This document shows positions 1-7,536 of a stretch of 32,024 bases of DNA, piece after piece. Location of the stretch: positions 1-32,024 of the forward strand of contig JBAXRT010000016.1 of NCBI GenBank assembly GCA_037131065.1, read 5' to 3'. The notes beneath the pieces are model-generated. The model was not told where the DNA came from. It did not search any database and saw only the letters and a program-made list of their open reading frames with translations. This DNA comes from JBAXRT01 sp037131065. GTDB taxonomy: Bacteria; Bacteroidota; Bacteroidia; Bacteroidales; FEN-979. A program made the position numbers and the translations under genes. Each line of letters starts with the position of its first letter. Within the stretch, counting starts at the first letter, position 1.

Positions 1-144
1 TTTTCAACCAAATCAGAAGGTATGGGGCTTGGTCTTGCGATTGTAAAAGGAATTCTCCAAAGTATGAATGGTTCCATTACGTTTAAATCAGATCCGGAAA
101 AAGGAACGACCTTTGTAATCGGCTTACCGGTATACACGGAATAA
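1..144 (+). CDS. Sensor histidine kinase, C-terminal fragment
   Basis: The first 47 codons are open from the window edge to the TAA at 142-144. They encode the end of a GHKL ATPase domain: a G2-type glycine box (GMGLGLAIV) near residue 8, then the usual closing segment with a GTTFVIGLP strand. This is the ATP-binding part of a classical transmitter kinase, not of the LytS type found elsewhere in the window. Sensor and dimerisation domains lie outside the window, so the stimulus is unknown. The stop is followed directly by the gldH start codon, so the two genes are probably cotranscribed. Confidence 0.85.
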   Translation, partial: FSTKSEGMGLGLAIVKGILQSMNGSITFKSDPEKGTTFVIGLPVYTE

Positions 145-627
145 ATGATGATTAAAAAGATTTTAACCCGAATTTTGGTTCTGCTGATTCTTTCTGGCAT
201 CCTGATAGCATGTGGACGCGAAAAGCCAAACCAGGTCTATTATCCATTAAAAAATGACACCTGGCACAGGTTTAATATTTTGAAATTTGATTTACCTATC
301 CGCAAGGATATGGGCAGTGTGGATGTCTATTTTACGGTCGAGGTTACTAAAGAATACGAATATGATAACCTGGATTTTAATATGGTCATGAATACACCAT
401 CAGGGGAGGAGCGGATCAATGCCTTCCAGGTTAAAATTAAATCAGGCACGGGCAGCTTTTTAGGATCATACCACGGAGATTCCTGCGGTTACCAAATGCC
501 TTTAAAGAAAGATCTTTCATTATCCGTGCCCGGGACATTATCCATAGAGATTGAAAATCTCAATCCGCGCATTGAGACCAGGGGAATTTCAGGTGTTGGG
601 ATCCTTCTGGTTCCTTCGGGCAAGTAG
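145..627 (+). CDS. gldH: GldH-like gliding motility lipoprotein
   Basis: This is a 160-residue lipoprotein precursor. A hydrophobic signal peptide ends in a lipobox (ILIAC, Cys23). The mature part has the GldH pattern: a short N-terminal segment with a tyrosine pair and a DTWHRF motif, then a beta-sandwich with a strand reading YFTVEVTKEYEYDNLDF. GldH is a lipoprotein needed for gliding in Flavobacterium and is widespread in Bacteroidota, including non-gliders, where its role is unclear. The ATG follows the upstream kinase stop without a gap, and a second ATG at 148 is an equally possible start. The 3' end overlaps the convergent riboflavin kinase gene by 39 bases. The family call rests on overall pattern, so the identification is moderate. 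Confidence 0.6.
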   Translation: MMIKKILTRILVLLILSGILIACGREKPNQVYYPLKNDTWHRFNILKFDLPIRKDMGSVDVYFTVEVTKEYEYDNLDFNMVMNTPSGEERINAFQVKIKSGTGSFLGSYHGDSCGYQMPLKKDLSLSVPGTLSIEIENLNPRIETRGISGVGILLVPSGK

Positions 628-1068
628 AGCAAGAGCCGCCAGCTTGTCCCGCTCCATTTGAAGTATTAGTTCCTGAAGGGAGTTAAACTTAAGCTCCTCC
701 CGCAGCCGTTCCATAAAAGATACTTGTAACCGCTGGTGATAGAGGTTGCCGGAAAAATCAAAAACATGTATCTCTACCCTCAGATCTTTCCCGTTGACGG
801 TTGGACGCATGCCGATGCTGGAAAGTCCGTGTTTTTTAATCTTTCCCAGAAGAACAGTGATGACATAAACCCCCAAGGGGAGCAGTAAAGGGCTGTCTTT
901 ATCCAGCAACAGGTTCGCAGTGGGGAAGCCCAGTTTCGTTCCAAGGTGATCGCCATGCACGACGGTCCCGGTAAGATAATATTCAAACCCGAGAAATGCA
1001 TTGGCAGCATTAAGATCTCCTTTTGCCAGTGCATCAAGAACAATCGAAGGGGGCGACTGAAGATTCAT
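589..1068 (-). CDS. Stand-alone riboflavin kinase (RibF C-terminal domain only)
   Basis: The 159-residue product is a complete riboflavin kinase domain, which makes FMN from riboflavin and ATP. It has the VVHGDHLGTKLGFPTANL nucleotide and Mg loop near residues 37-54, the SIGMRPTVNG segment, and the VEIHVFDF strand carrying the catalytic Glu. A usual bacterial RibF is about 310 residues and begins with an FMN adenylyltransferase domain, which is missing here. An in-frame TAG at 1081-1083 lies only four codons upstream of the ATG, and the previous gene ends at 1101. The residues that align with the end of the adenylyltransferase domain (normally SSTRIR) read PPSIVL and are degenerate. Either this is a functional monofunctional kinase or a truncated ribF; the intact active-site motifs favour function. 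It is the last gene of the redox operon, 32 bases after its neighbour. Confidence 0.75.
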   Translation of the reverse strand: MNLQSPPSIVLDALAKGDLNAANAFLGFEYYLTGTVVHGDHLGTKLGFPTANLLLDKDSPLLLPLGVYVITVLLGKIKKHGLSSIGMRPTVNGKDLRVEIHVFDFSGNLYHQRLQVSFMERLREELKFNSLQELILQMERDKLAALALLARRNQKDPNT

Positions 1069-1100
1069 GACAGCACAAAGCTACCAAGAAAGCGGATCGA

Positions 1101-2006
1101 TCAGAGCTTGGGCTGGTCTTTTTTATGATGAAGCTTGATCATGACAAGTTCATAAATTGCATAAAAGTAGTGGGCCCAAACCCCGGCAAGCATGATGATC
1201 AGGGTAATTATCATCCACATGGGGGCGACGGGGGTCCAGAGCTCTCTTGAAGGCACCTCGGCTTTGTAGTATTGTTTTGGCACGCCCCAGTTGATCTGGA
1301 ATTGTCCCTGGACAAATCCAAATCGCTCACTCTCTTCAATCCTGGCAAGTAAATTCAGGTTTCCTAGTGTATCCCCGATGATATCATTGGGGAACTCAAG
1401 GGTTCCGGAACCATTTTCATCGAGGGAGACCTCCCCAACCTTAAGCAGGCTGAAGAGCCTGGGAACATATAAGAACACGGTCTCTTTGCCCAGGGGAACA
1501 TCTTCAAGTTTCTCATTTTTCTGGGTAGCGTCGATTTTTACGATACGCAGGGAATCCTGGATGCTGAAAGAGAGCTTGATCTTAGCCGGCTTTGCAGAAA
1601 AAGATGCTTCTGAAGGGCTGTACTTATTTGTCCCGTCAAATTTGGCCGTGTAGCTAATCAGTCCATCCTTATCGGCGGGCATCTGAACGAGCGGGATGGT
1701 AAGTACGGCATTTCCCTCCTCATTGGTTATGACCTTTCCAAGCGTTTTAATGTCTGAGCCGGCCGATGCAAAAAATGTAACCGAGGCATTTTGCAACTCA
1801 AAGACATCCATATCCTTTCTGATAAACAAGTTTGCCGTAAGCACGACTGTATCATTTGATGTACAGAGGTAATTAAGGGCCATCTTGGATTCGTGAACCG
1901 TGGCGGCGGAATCGGATTTTTCCTGGGATTGTACAGATGCCGGCAGGAGAAGTCCAAAAAATCCGGCAAGAAGCAACAGATAAATTTTTATGTTTCTTTT
2001 CATCAT
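1101..2006 (-). CDS. Periplasmic Ig-like protein with C-terminal membrane anchor, unknown function
   Basis: This 301-residue protein has an N-terminal signal peptide ending near SVQSQ. About 230 residues of beta-rich, Ig-like sequence follow, with at least two repeats of a pattern resembling invasin or BatD-type domains (for example GNAVLTIPL and GSGTLEFPN strands). One transmembrane helix (about residues 263-285) precedes a basic, His-containing tail. No cysteine pair or haem motif is present, so it is unlikely to carry electrons itself. It lies 27 bases downstream of the NrfD-type gene in the same operon, which suggests an accessory or docking subunit of that complex on the periplasmic side. 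I do not recognise a named family. An alternative start two codons either side (MMK) makes no difference. Confidence 0.7.
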   Translation of the reverse strand: MMKRNIKIYLLLLAGFFGLLLPASVQSQEKSDSAATVHESKMALNYLCTSNDTVVLTANLFIRKDMDVFELQNASVTFFASAGSDIKTLGKVITNEEGNAVLTIPLVQMPADKDGLISYTAKFDGTNKYSPSEASFSAKPAKIKLSFSIQDSLRIVKIDATQKNEKLEDVPLGKETVFLYVPRLFSLLKVGEVSLDENGSGTLEFPNDIIGDTLGNLNLLARIEESERFGFVQGQFQINWGVPKQYYKAEVPSRELWTPVAPMWMIITLIIMLAGVWAHYFYAIYELVMIKLHHKKDQPKL

Positions 2007-2033
2007 GAAAGGAAATTAGATTTTAATGATAAC

Positions 2034-3347
2034 CTAAACGAGCACCTCTTCCTGTTTTGATTCCTCCTGGAGTTCTGAAACCTGAATAACCGGGATGAAC
2101 TTTGATGCAAGGGTAAAGAGCAGAGCAAAAAGGGCCACTCCCGCAGCGGTCAGGCTCCACTCAACCCAGGTGGCCCCGTAATCGAACCATTCGGGACGGG
2201 AATCCTGTATGGGAAGGTAGGGGGATTCGAGGGTCGGGACCACTATAAGGTAGCGGTTCAGCCAAAGGGCGATTACCACGACAACTGCTGTGAGGGTTAT
2301 GTTTGTAATGGTCCGTAGCTTCGGAATGCCCACAACCAACAGGGGTAACAGGACCCCGATATAATTTGAGATGATGAATGGCCAATAAAATTTGTTGAAC
2401 AGGAGCTGGATCAGCAATTCGTCATTTTTTTCAGAGCCGTACCACTTAGTCAGGTAATCGCTGAAGGTGAAATATCCGAAGAAGGCTGCCAGCACAAGCA
2501 TAATCACGCCGACCGAGACAAAATGTTTTTTAAGAAGGTATTTCTCCAGGTGATAGACCTTACGGAACAACCACATGACGATAATCAGGACAGCGCTTCC
2601 GGAAAAGACGGCCGCGATTACAAAATAGGGACCGAAAATGGTACTGTGCCACCCCGGCTGAAGGGTTACGGAGAAGATCCATGCCAATACCGAATAAACG
2701 ATAATGGCGATAGCGATAACCATGGCAGCCATAATATCGGTTGCGCGCTTCAGCCGTTTCTGCTGTTCGGGAGCCCCGGTATATCCAAGGGCAAGTACTT
2801 TATATAGTTTCTTTCTCCATTTTGGGAGCCGAAGGAGCTCATAATCACGCAAAGTTGCGAGATCCCGGAGAAGGGCGAGATAGAGAAAGATCAAACAGCC
2901 AAAGATATCAGTAGATATTGCGATCACGTCCCATGTAATCGGGGACTGGATCCTGCCAAAAAGAACCAGGTAGTAAAGTTTATCAAGACGACCGATACAA
3001 AGAAGGATATATCCGGGACCGATCAGAAGGGAGATGATGGTTATGAACTCAGCCATACGGATGATCGGTTTTCTCCAGGCGGTATGGAAAAGATGAAGCG
3101 TTCCGGAGATGAGGGCTCCTGCGTAACTGATCCCCATGAAGAAAATAAAATTGACGATATATACGCCCCATACCACGTTATCGCGCATCCCGGTGACATC
3201 GTGCCCACGGGTTACCTGCTGAATAAAGGCATACACACCCAGGCCGATGACGGCCAGCAGAAATGCGATCCAGGCGTAGCCCTGGATACTGGTTCTTTCA
3301 ATCTGAGGTGCAAACTCTTTTAAAGGAGAATTCTGTTCGTTTTCCAT
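2034..3347 (-). CDS. NrfD/PsrC-family quinone-interacting membrane subunit
   Basis: The 437-residue protein is very hydrophobic, with roughly ten predicted membrane helices (first helix about residues 22-42, second about 59-84 with the GVYIVNFIFFMGISYAG stretch typical of the family). Members of the NrfD/PsrC family exchange electrons between the membrane quinone pool and an attached ferredoxin-like subunit; they bind no haem. The length is nearer to the ten-helix DsrP/HmcC/ActC type than to the eight-helix PsrC type. The Fe-S partner gene ends 2 bases upstream, which is the classical pairing. Cytochromes b and c encoded just before suggest a quinol-oxidising or quinone-reducing membrane complex. 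No molybdenum catalytic subunit is encoded nearby. Confidence 0.9.
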   Translation of the reverse strand: MENEQNSPLKEFAPQIERTSIQGYAWIAFLLAVIGLGVYAFIQQVTRGHDVTGMRDNVVWGVYIVNFIFFMGISYAGALISGTLHLFHTAWRKPIIRMAEFITIISLLIGPGYILLCIGRLDKLYYLVLFGRIQSPITWDVIAISTDIFGCLIFLYLALLRDLATLRDYELLRLPKWRKKLYKVLALGYTGAPEQQKRLKRATDIMAAMVIAIAIIVYSVLAWIFSVTLQPGWHSTIFGPYFVIAAVFSGSAVLIIVMWLFRKVYHLEKYLLKKHFVSVGVIMLVLAAFFGYFTFSDYLTKWYGSEKNDELLIQLLFNKFYWPFIISNYIGVLLPLLVVGIPKLRTITNITLTAVVVVIALWLNRYLIVVPTLESPYLPIQDSRPEWFDYGATWVEWSLTAAGVALFALLFTLASKFIPVIQVSELQEESKQEEVLV

Positions 3348-3349
3348 GG

Positions 3350-4312
3350 TTATAATTTATTTTTTTTGCCATAAGGCGTATCCTTATAACGATCCTTAAC
3401 ACTTTCTTCCAGATCATTGAATCCACGATCAACCGGGAACTGACGATCGACAGGGGGCAGATAATAGACACAGGGGCGGGTGCCAAGGACCTCAAGATAA
3501 CGATATCCTGCGCGGTCGCGAATCAATTCACTGAACTGAAGAGTTTCTGTGCCATTGGTCACTGTATCCTCATCAACATCGCCGAAATAGATAACCCCCA
3601 TCGGACAGGAAGAGACGCAGTAGGGTAATTTACCCACACGGATCAGGTCGGGGCAGAAGTCGCATTTGGAAACGGTCCCTTCTTTGCCGGGACTGCTGGC
3701 CTCGGGTGAATAGGGCTCTTTATCCTCATCAAATTCAGGGTAGTGTTTCCAGGCAAAAACCCTTGTGGAATAGGGGCATCCGGTCATACAGAATTTACAA
3801 CCGATGCATCGCTCGTTATCGATCAGAACGATCCCGTCGGTCCTTTTATAAGTTGCTCCGACCGGACAAACGCTCACGCACAGCGGGTTATCGCAATGAT
3901 AACAGGGTTTTGGAAACCAGTAGGGAGAGGTTTTCTCGGAATCCTGCAACAGATATACCTTCATGAATTCCTGGCTCTTGGGAAGATGGTGTCCTTTCTG
4001 GCAGGCCTCAACGCATTTCCTGGCGTTTTTACATTTGCCAAGGTCGATGACCATGACGAATTTCCTTCCAGGGATTCCTTTGTGTGAATCAGGGATGGAA
4101 ACGCGTGGCAGTTTAAGCTGTCCGCGGTCAACCTCCATGATCTCTCCGCCGGTGGTGAGAACCTTTACCTTTTCGCCCGTTTCTGCGGCTGCTGAATCAA
4201 AATAGGCGGTAACAAGCCCGGTTCCAACGGCTATTCCTGCGCCGGCTGCCAACCCCTTCTTCAAAAACTGGCGACGTGAATTTTTAGGATTTTTCTTTGA
4301 CTCTTCTTGCAC
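3350..4312 (-). CDS. Tat-exported four-cluster ferredoxin-like Fe-S subunit
   Basis: This 320-residue electron-transfer subunit resembles DsrO, PsrB and NrfC. A twin-arginine signal (SRRQFLKKG, residues 12-20, then a hydrophobic stretch to about 38) sends it folded to the periplasm. Cysteine groups lie at 94/100/104, 137/140/145/149, 169/172/175/179 and 217/220/232/236, giving four cluster sites. In the first group the usual CX2CX2CX3C pattern reads C-KN-A-RK-C-VEA-C, so Ala97 replaces the second ligand. This site may hold a 3Fe-4S cluster or be rearranged. The gene lies 11 bases after the cytochrome b gene and 2 bases before the NrfD-type gene, its likely membrane partner. Confidence 0.92.
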   Translation of the reverse strand: MQEESKKNPKNSRRQFLKKGLAAGAGIAVGTGLVTAYFDSAAAETGEKVKVLTTGGEIMEVDRGQLKLPRVSIPDSHKGIPGRKFVMVIDLGKCKNARKCVEACQKGHHLPKSQEFMKVYLLQDSEKTSPYWFPKPCYHCDNPLCVSVCPVGATYKRTDGIVLIDNERCIGCKFCMTGCPYSTRVFAWKHYPEFDEDKEPYSPEASSPGKEGTVSKCDFCPDLIRVGKLPYCVSSCPMGVIYFGDVDEDTVTNGTETLQFSELIRDRAGYRYLEVLGTRPCVYYLPPVDRQFPVDRGFNDLEESVKDRYKDTPYGKKNKL

Positions 4313-4323
4313 GTTACTGATGT

Positions 4324-4947
4324 TTAATGAGATTCATGATATCCGTTGATAATACTTTTAAAATTGCTTGTGGGAGTTTTTCCGATGGTGCAGAAATAGA
4401 GATGGATGCACAGGAAAATCGTAATGAAGAACCCGACAAGCAGGTGAATGAGATCAGTCCAGTCAAACCCGCTGATACCCAGGAAATCCTTCACTGTGAT
4501 ATCCGGATAGAGCAGTCCGAACCCGGTAAGAATAGAGAGCGGAACCAGGATATACATAGTTCCGACATAGGAGACCTGCTGGAGGGGATTGAACTTACTC
4601 TCCTTTGTAACGGGAAATGGCGGATTTTCTTTTTTAAACAGACCCCTTGTATAATATTTAAACTGCGCCATCAACCTTTTCATAAACCCCCTCACTTCGA
4701 TAAGGTAGTAGGTTCCGTTGCTGGTGAATAAATTCCCGATGAAAAACAGAAAATAATTCAACGCCAGGGCCACGCCGGCTATGTTGTGAATAGAGACGGC
4801 GAGTTTGAATTTCACGACTACCGTCGGATTTGAATATTGGATGCTTAATCCGGTAATGATCAGGGCAAGGCAGAGAATTGCATTTAAAAGGTGCCAGAGC
4901 CGGACCCAGACAGGATAAAGATATAAACGTTCGGATTGATGCGTCAT
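4324..4947 (-). CDS. Di-haem cytochrome b membrane subunit (cytochrome b561/NarI-like)
   Basis: The 207-residue protein has four predicted membrane helices. Histidines at 19 (RLWHLLN), 54 (SIHNIAG), 168 (DLIHLLV) and 182 (CIHLYF) are placed as two bis-His haem b pairs, as in the membrane subunits of thiosulfate reductase, formate dehydrogenase and nickel hydrogenase. The start is taken at MTHQSERLYL. A longer reading from 4995 would overlap the upstream cytochrome gene and add an unlikely leader. The gene starts 7 bases after the end of the heptahaem cytochrome gene, which suggests tight coupling. The likely role is quinol oxidation at the membrane with transfer to the multihaem cytochrome c, or the reverse; direction cannot be read from sequence. 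Confidence 0.85.
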   Translation of the reverse strand: MTHQSERLYLYPVWVRLWHLLNAILCLALIITGLSIQYSNPTVVVKFKLAVSIHNIAGVALALNYFLFFIGNLFTSNGTYYLIEVRGFMKRLMAQFKYYTRGLFKKENPPFPVTKESKFNPLQQVSYVGTMYILVPLSILTGFGLLYPDITVKDFLGISGFDWTDLIHLLVGFFITIFLCIHLYFCTIGKTPTSNFKSIINGYHESH

Positions 4948-4954
4948 GATATAG

Positions 4955-5980
4955 TTATTTTTTAATACGAAAATAGGCATGAATAGCGATAACAATTAGG
5001 GTTAGTCCAAAGAACAAAAGGCTCAATTTGTTCAGGGTGTCGTTCTGGTCGGGGCCGATGGAGGAAGTTTCGCTAAAGAAAAGACCCTTGATAAGACCCT
5101 TCTTCTGGATGTTTTCCTGTATCTGGTATTTGAAAAGTGAGGCGTACAGAATTGAGTTTTTCGAATGACAGGACTCACATTTTCTGACAGCATCTTTCTT
5201 AGACATTACCTGGTGTGCAACCACCAGCGTGTCCATGTTTTTAGCGTGACATTCGATACAACGGACATTGGTAAAATGTGAGACCTGGTTTGGCAGCCAA
5301 TCATGCTTTTCGATCAGGTTGGGTTTTTGTTTGTCGGTCAGAAGCTGGTAATTTTTGATATCGCCGTGACAATTCAGGCAGATAAGGTTATCGTAAGTGA
5401 TGGTTTCAAGGCGGTTGTCATTCGTTCTGGCGACGATCTCATAGGAGTGGGCGTTGTGACACATCCAGCAGGTGAAATCATCACTATGGGTCTGGGAGTG
5501 AACGCTTTCCTGAAACTCCTTATCAATTTTTTCGAATTTGAATTTTGCATATTTTTCATCGCCACCATGACAATCGATGCATCCGGCTTTTGTTTCCATA
5601 CGGAGGTTACCGTCATGGGGGAATGTTGCATAATCCTCTGAGTGGCAATCGGTGCATTTGAATTCACGGTGGTTTGATGCATAAAAAACATCCCGCCGGA
5701 TGATCACTTCGGTGTACATCTTTTTCGTGACCATCTTTTTTGACTCTTTATTCTCGTATGAATATTTTGACTGGCCATGGCAACCAAAGCAGGTTTCATT
5801 CTCCTTGGCATTTTTAAATTTGGAAAGATCTGTTGTTGAGACGGGGAGTTTTTCTTTTTCAGACTGTTTTGCCTGGGAGGAGACAGCGTTGGGTGATTTT
5901 GTAAAGAGAAGCAGGAGGGCAAACCCCAGTAGCAAAACCAGAACAACCCATGCCGGACGGATATTGGCTTTATTAATCAT
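4955..5980 (-). CDS. Membrane-anchored heptahaem cytochrome c
   Basis: The 341-residue protein has seven CXXCH haem sites, at residues 64, 109, 134, 171, 201, 241 and 268 (first Cys). One N-terminal helix (about 10-27) and one C-terminal helix (about 319-337) place the haem domain in the periplasm with both ends anchored. Spacing of the sites and extra histidines resembles NapC/NrfH-related and Geobacter Cbc-type multihaem cytochromes, but I cannot assign a named family. It is the first gene of the operon continuing with cytochrome b, Fe-S and NrfD-type subunits, and is the likely periplasmic electron exit or entry of that complex. It is preceded by a terminator for the upstream unit, so it probably has its own promoter, which I could not identify. 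Confidence 0.9.
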   Translation of the reverse strand: MINKANIRPAWVVLVLLLGFALLLLFTKSPNAVSSQAKQSEKEKLPVSTTDLSKFKNAKENETCFGCHGQSKYSYENKESKKMVTKKMYTEVIIRRDVFYASNHREFKCTDCHSEDYATFPHDGNLRMETKAGCIDCHGGDEKYAKFKFEKIDKEFQESVHSQTHSDDFTCWMCHNAHSYEIVARTNDNRLETITYDNLICLNCHGDIKNYQLLTDKQKPNLIEKHDWLPNQVSHFTNVRCIECHAKNMDTLVVAHQVMSKKDAVRKCESCHSKNSILYASLFKYQIQENIQKKGLIKGLFFSETSSIGPDQNDTLNKLSLLFFGLTLIVIAIHAYFRIKK

Positions 5981-6025
5981 TTTAACTCGTTGTGGTTTTT
6001 ATTTCAATAACATCGAACGTACAGT

Positions 6026-6075
6026 AAAAAGAATTGGGTGTTTAGGAGAGAAATTCCCGGATAAACACCCAATTC
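6026..6075 (-). terminator. Rho-independent terminator after the monohaem cytochrome c gene
   Basis: A perfect 14-bp inverted repeat (GAATTGGGTGTTTA at 6031-6044, complement at 6062-6075) encloses a 17-base loop. On the minus strand it is followed by five T (6026-6030). It lies 27 bases after the stop of the cytochrome c gene and separates that unit from the heptahaem operon. Confidence 0.75.
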
Positions 6076-6102
6076 CATTCAGCTGGTTAAATCATGCAAT
6101 CA

Positions 6103-6531
6103 CTATTTTTTCATTGTGCGCATGAAGGCAACCAATGCCCAACGATCGCTGGCCTCAGGAATCTTTTTTTCGTAGGCTGGCATTTCGTCACGACCCTTGT
6201 CGGTTCTGTAAAAAATTTCACCATCGGTCGAAGCCTGGAAAGCGGCTGAGGAGAAATCGCCGGCGAAGGTTTTCAGGGCAGCGCTCTTGGGACCATCGCC
6301 AAGACCTTTTGCACCATGGCAGGATTTGCAATGTTTTGCCCATAATTCTTTCCCTGAGCTGATCACGCTGGGATCGGAAAGTTTAACGGTGGCCTTAAGG
6401 GCTTTGTCCTTATCGGGAACCGGCCAGGGTTTTGGTTTTGCCTGTTGTGCATTTGCATTGTTTCCTAGAAGAAAAACAACGGCAAAAATTGCCGTAATCA
6501 TCAGCGTAACAATTTTTTGTGATGTTTTCAT
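6103..6531 (-). CDS. Small periplasmic monohaem cytochrome c (class I)
   Basis: This 142-residue precursor has a signal peptide ending near NANAQQ and one haem site, CKSCHG, at residues 68-72. A GLGDGPKSAAL loop follows. Met117 in RDEMPAYEK is the probable second axial ligand, and a C-terminal helix (WALVAFMRTM) completes a class I cytochrome c fold. The protein is probably a soluble shuttle carrying single electrons across the periplasm. It is the last gene of a four-gene unit with the beta-barrel and haem lipoprotein genes, and is followed by a strong hairpin terminator. In this context it could connect the inner-membrane heptahaem complex with outer-membrane partners; that link is inferred from position only. 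Confidence 0.9.
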   Translation of the reverse strand: MKTSQKIVTLMITAIFAVVFLLGNNANAQQAKPKPWPVPDKDKALKATVKLSDPSVISSGKELWAKHCKSCHGAKGLGDGPKSAALKTFAGDFSSAAFQASTDGEIFYRTDKGRDEMPAYEKKIPEASDRWALVAFMRTMKK

Positions 6532-6580
6532 GGTTTCAAAAAATTTAGGTTAGTGAATAATTGAATTTTGATTTACGATA

Positions 6581-7498
6581 TCAGAATCCCCAGAGACGGG
6601 TTATATTCAAGCCAATAAGAATTCCGCCATTCCAGAAATTGTTGCTGTTATTCTGAACGACATAGGAGGGAACAATTCCCTGTGCCGAGGCAATGAAGAG
6701 ATGAAATGCGTGTGTGCTTGTTGCAATTTCAACACCAAGCTGGATATTCGGGAAGGGGGTTGATTTTGTAGAGAAAGTCATCCAGTTGTCTGGGTACCTG
6801 ACAACAAAGGCCGGGTCGTAATTGATAACGATCGGCTGTTCATATGCGATCAGGATGGAGGTCTGGGGGCTGACCCTGATCCTTCCAAGGAGGCTGAAGG
6901 AGAAGGCATCGTTTTTAGCGGTGGAATCAACCTTGTTGAAATGGCTGTATGCCAGACCAAGCTGCATGGAGAATGCTTTACAGAATCTCCTGGCGATGAG
7001 GAACTGGTGATAATAGGCGAACCGGTCGATGAATTTATATTCGTAACCAAAATTGGAACTCTTGACAGCGTTAATGGAAAAGTTTCCATAATAGGCGATG
7101 GTCAGGGGGAAGCCGCCCTTGCGCTGATGGAGGAAGGTATACTTTAGCTGGAGATCCTGAACACGGCTGTTCTTGGTTGTTCCGATACCGATAAGGAGGT
7201 TCTTAGTGATGCTGAAGTTAAGCCCAAGCCTGATGTTGGAGGCCCCCCAGATACCTGCGAGGTCCTGCCAGCCGCCCTGGATGGATCCGAAACGGTGCTG
7301 GAGTACAAATTCAAGGGTTTTAGCAGGCGGGATCTCCACGGTTTGTTCGTCGATGGCAATACCGCTTTCAAATGGTTTTCTTTCCAAAGGTTTCTTTTCT
7401 TTTACAGCCGGTATTGAATCCTGAGCAAAAAGTATTCCAATGCCTAAAACAAAAACCGCAAGGCACATGATGATCTTTTTAAATGTAGATGTATACAT
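6581..7498 (-). CDS. Outer-membrane beta-barrel protein, DUF5777-like
   Basis: This precursor of about 305 residues begins with a signal peptide (MYTSTFKK, then a hydrophobic stretch to FAQ). The body has alternating hydrophobic strands and aromatic girdle residues ending in NITRLWGF, a C-terminal aromatic residue typical of outer-membrane barrels. It matches my memory of the DUF5777 barrel family of Bacteroidota, which often sits beside cytochrome c genes. An alternative ATG at 7537 overlaps the stop of the preceding gene (TAATG) and would add 13 residues before the signal peptide; the inner start is preferred for signal-peptide shape. It lies between a haem lipoprotein gene and a monohaem cytochrome gene, so a porin-like role in an outer-membrane electron conduit is possible but unproven. 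Confidence 0.75.
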   Translation of the reverse strand: MYTSTFKKIIMCLAVFVLGIGILFAQDSIPAVKEKKPLERKPFESGIAIDEQTVEIPPAKTLEFVLQHRFGSIQGGWQDLAGIWGASNIRLGLNFSITKNLLIGIGTTKNSRVQDLQLKYTFLHQRKGGFPLTIAYYGNFSINAVKSSNFGYEYKFIDRFAYYHQFLIARRFCKAFSMQLGLAYSHFNKVDSTAKNDAFSFSLLGRIRVSPQTSILIAYEQPIVINYDPAFVVRYPDNWMTFSTKSTPFPNIQLGVEIATSTHAFHLFIASAQGIVPSYVVQNNSNNFWNGGILIGLNITRLWGF

Positions 7499-7536
7499 GA
7501 TATCTCTTTTTTGCTTGTTTATAATCCTATTTTCCA

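Noticed and set aside
1101..5980. Operon as a DsrMKJOP or Hmc complex
   Set aside because: The Fe-S and NrfD parts fit, but no DsrK/HmcF-type HdrD-like subunit is present, and the cytochrome c has seven haems instead of three or sixteen.
1101..5980. Operon as alternative complex III
   Set aside because: There is no large ActB-type molybdopterin-like/Fe-S fusion, no ActD or ActE, and only one NrfD-type subunit.
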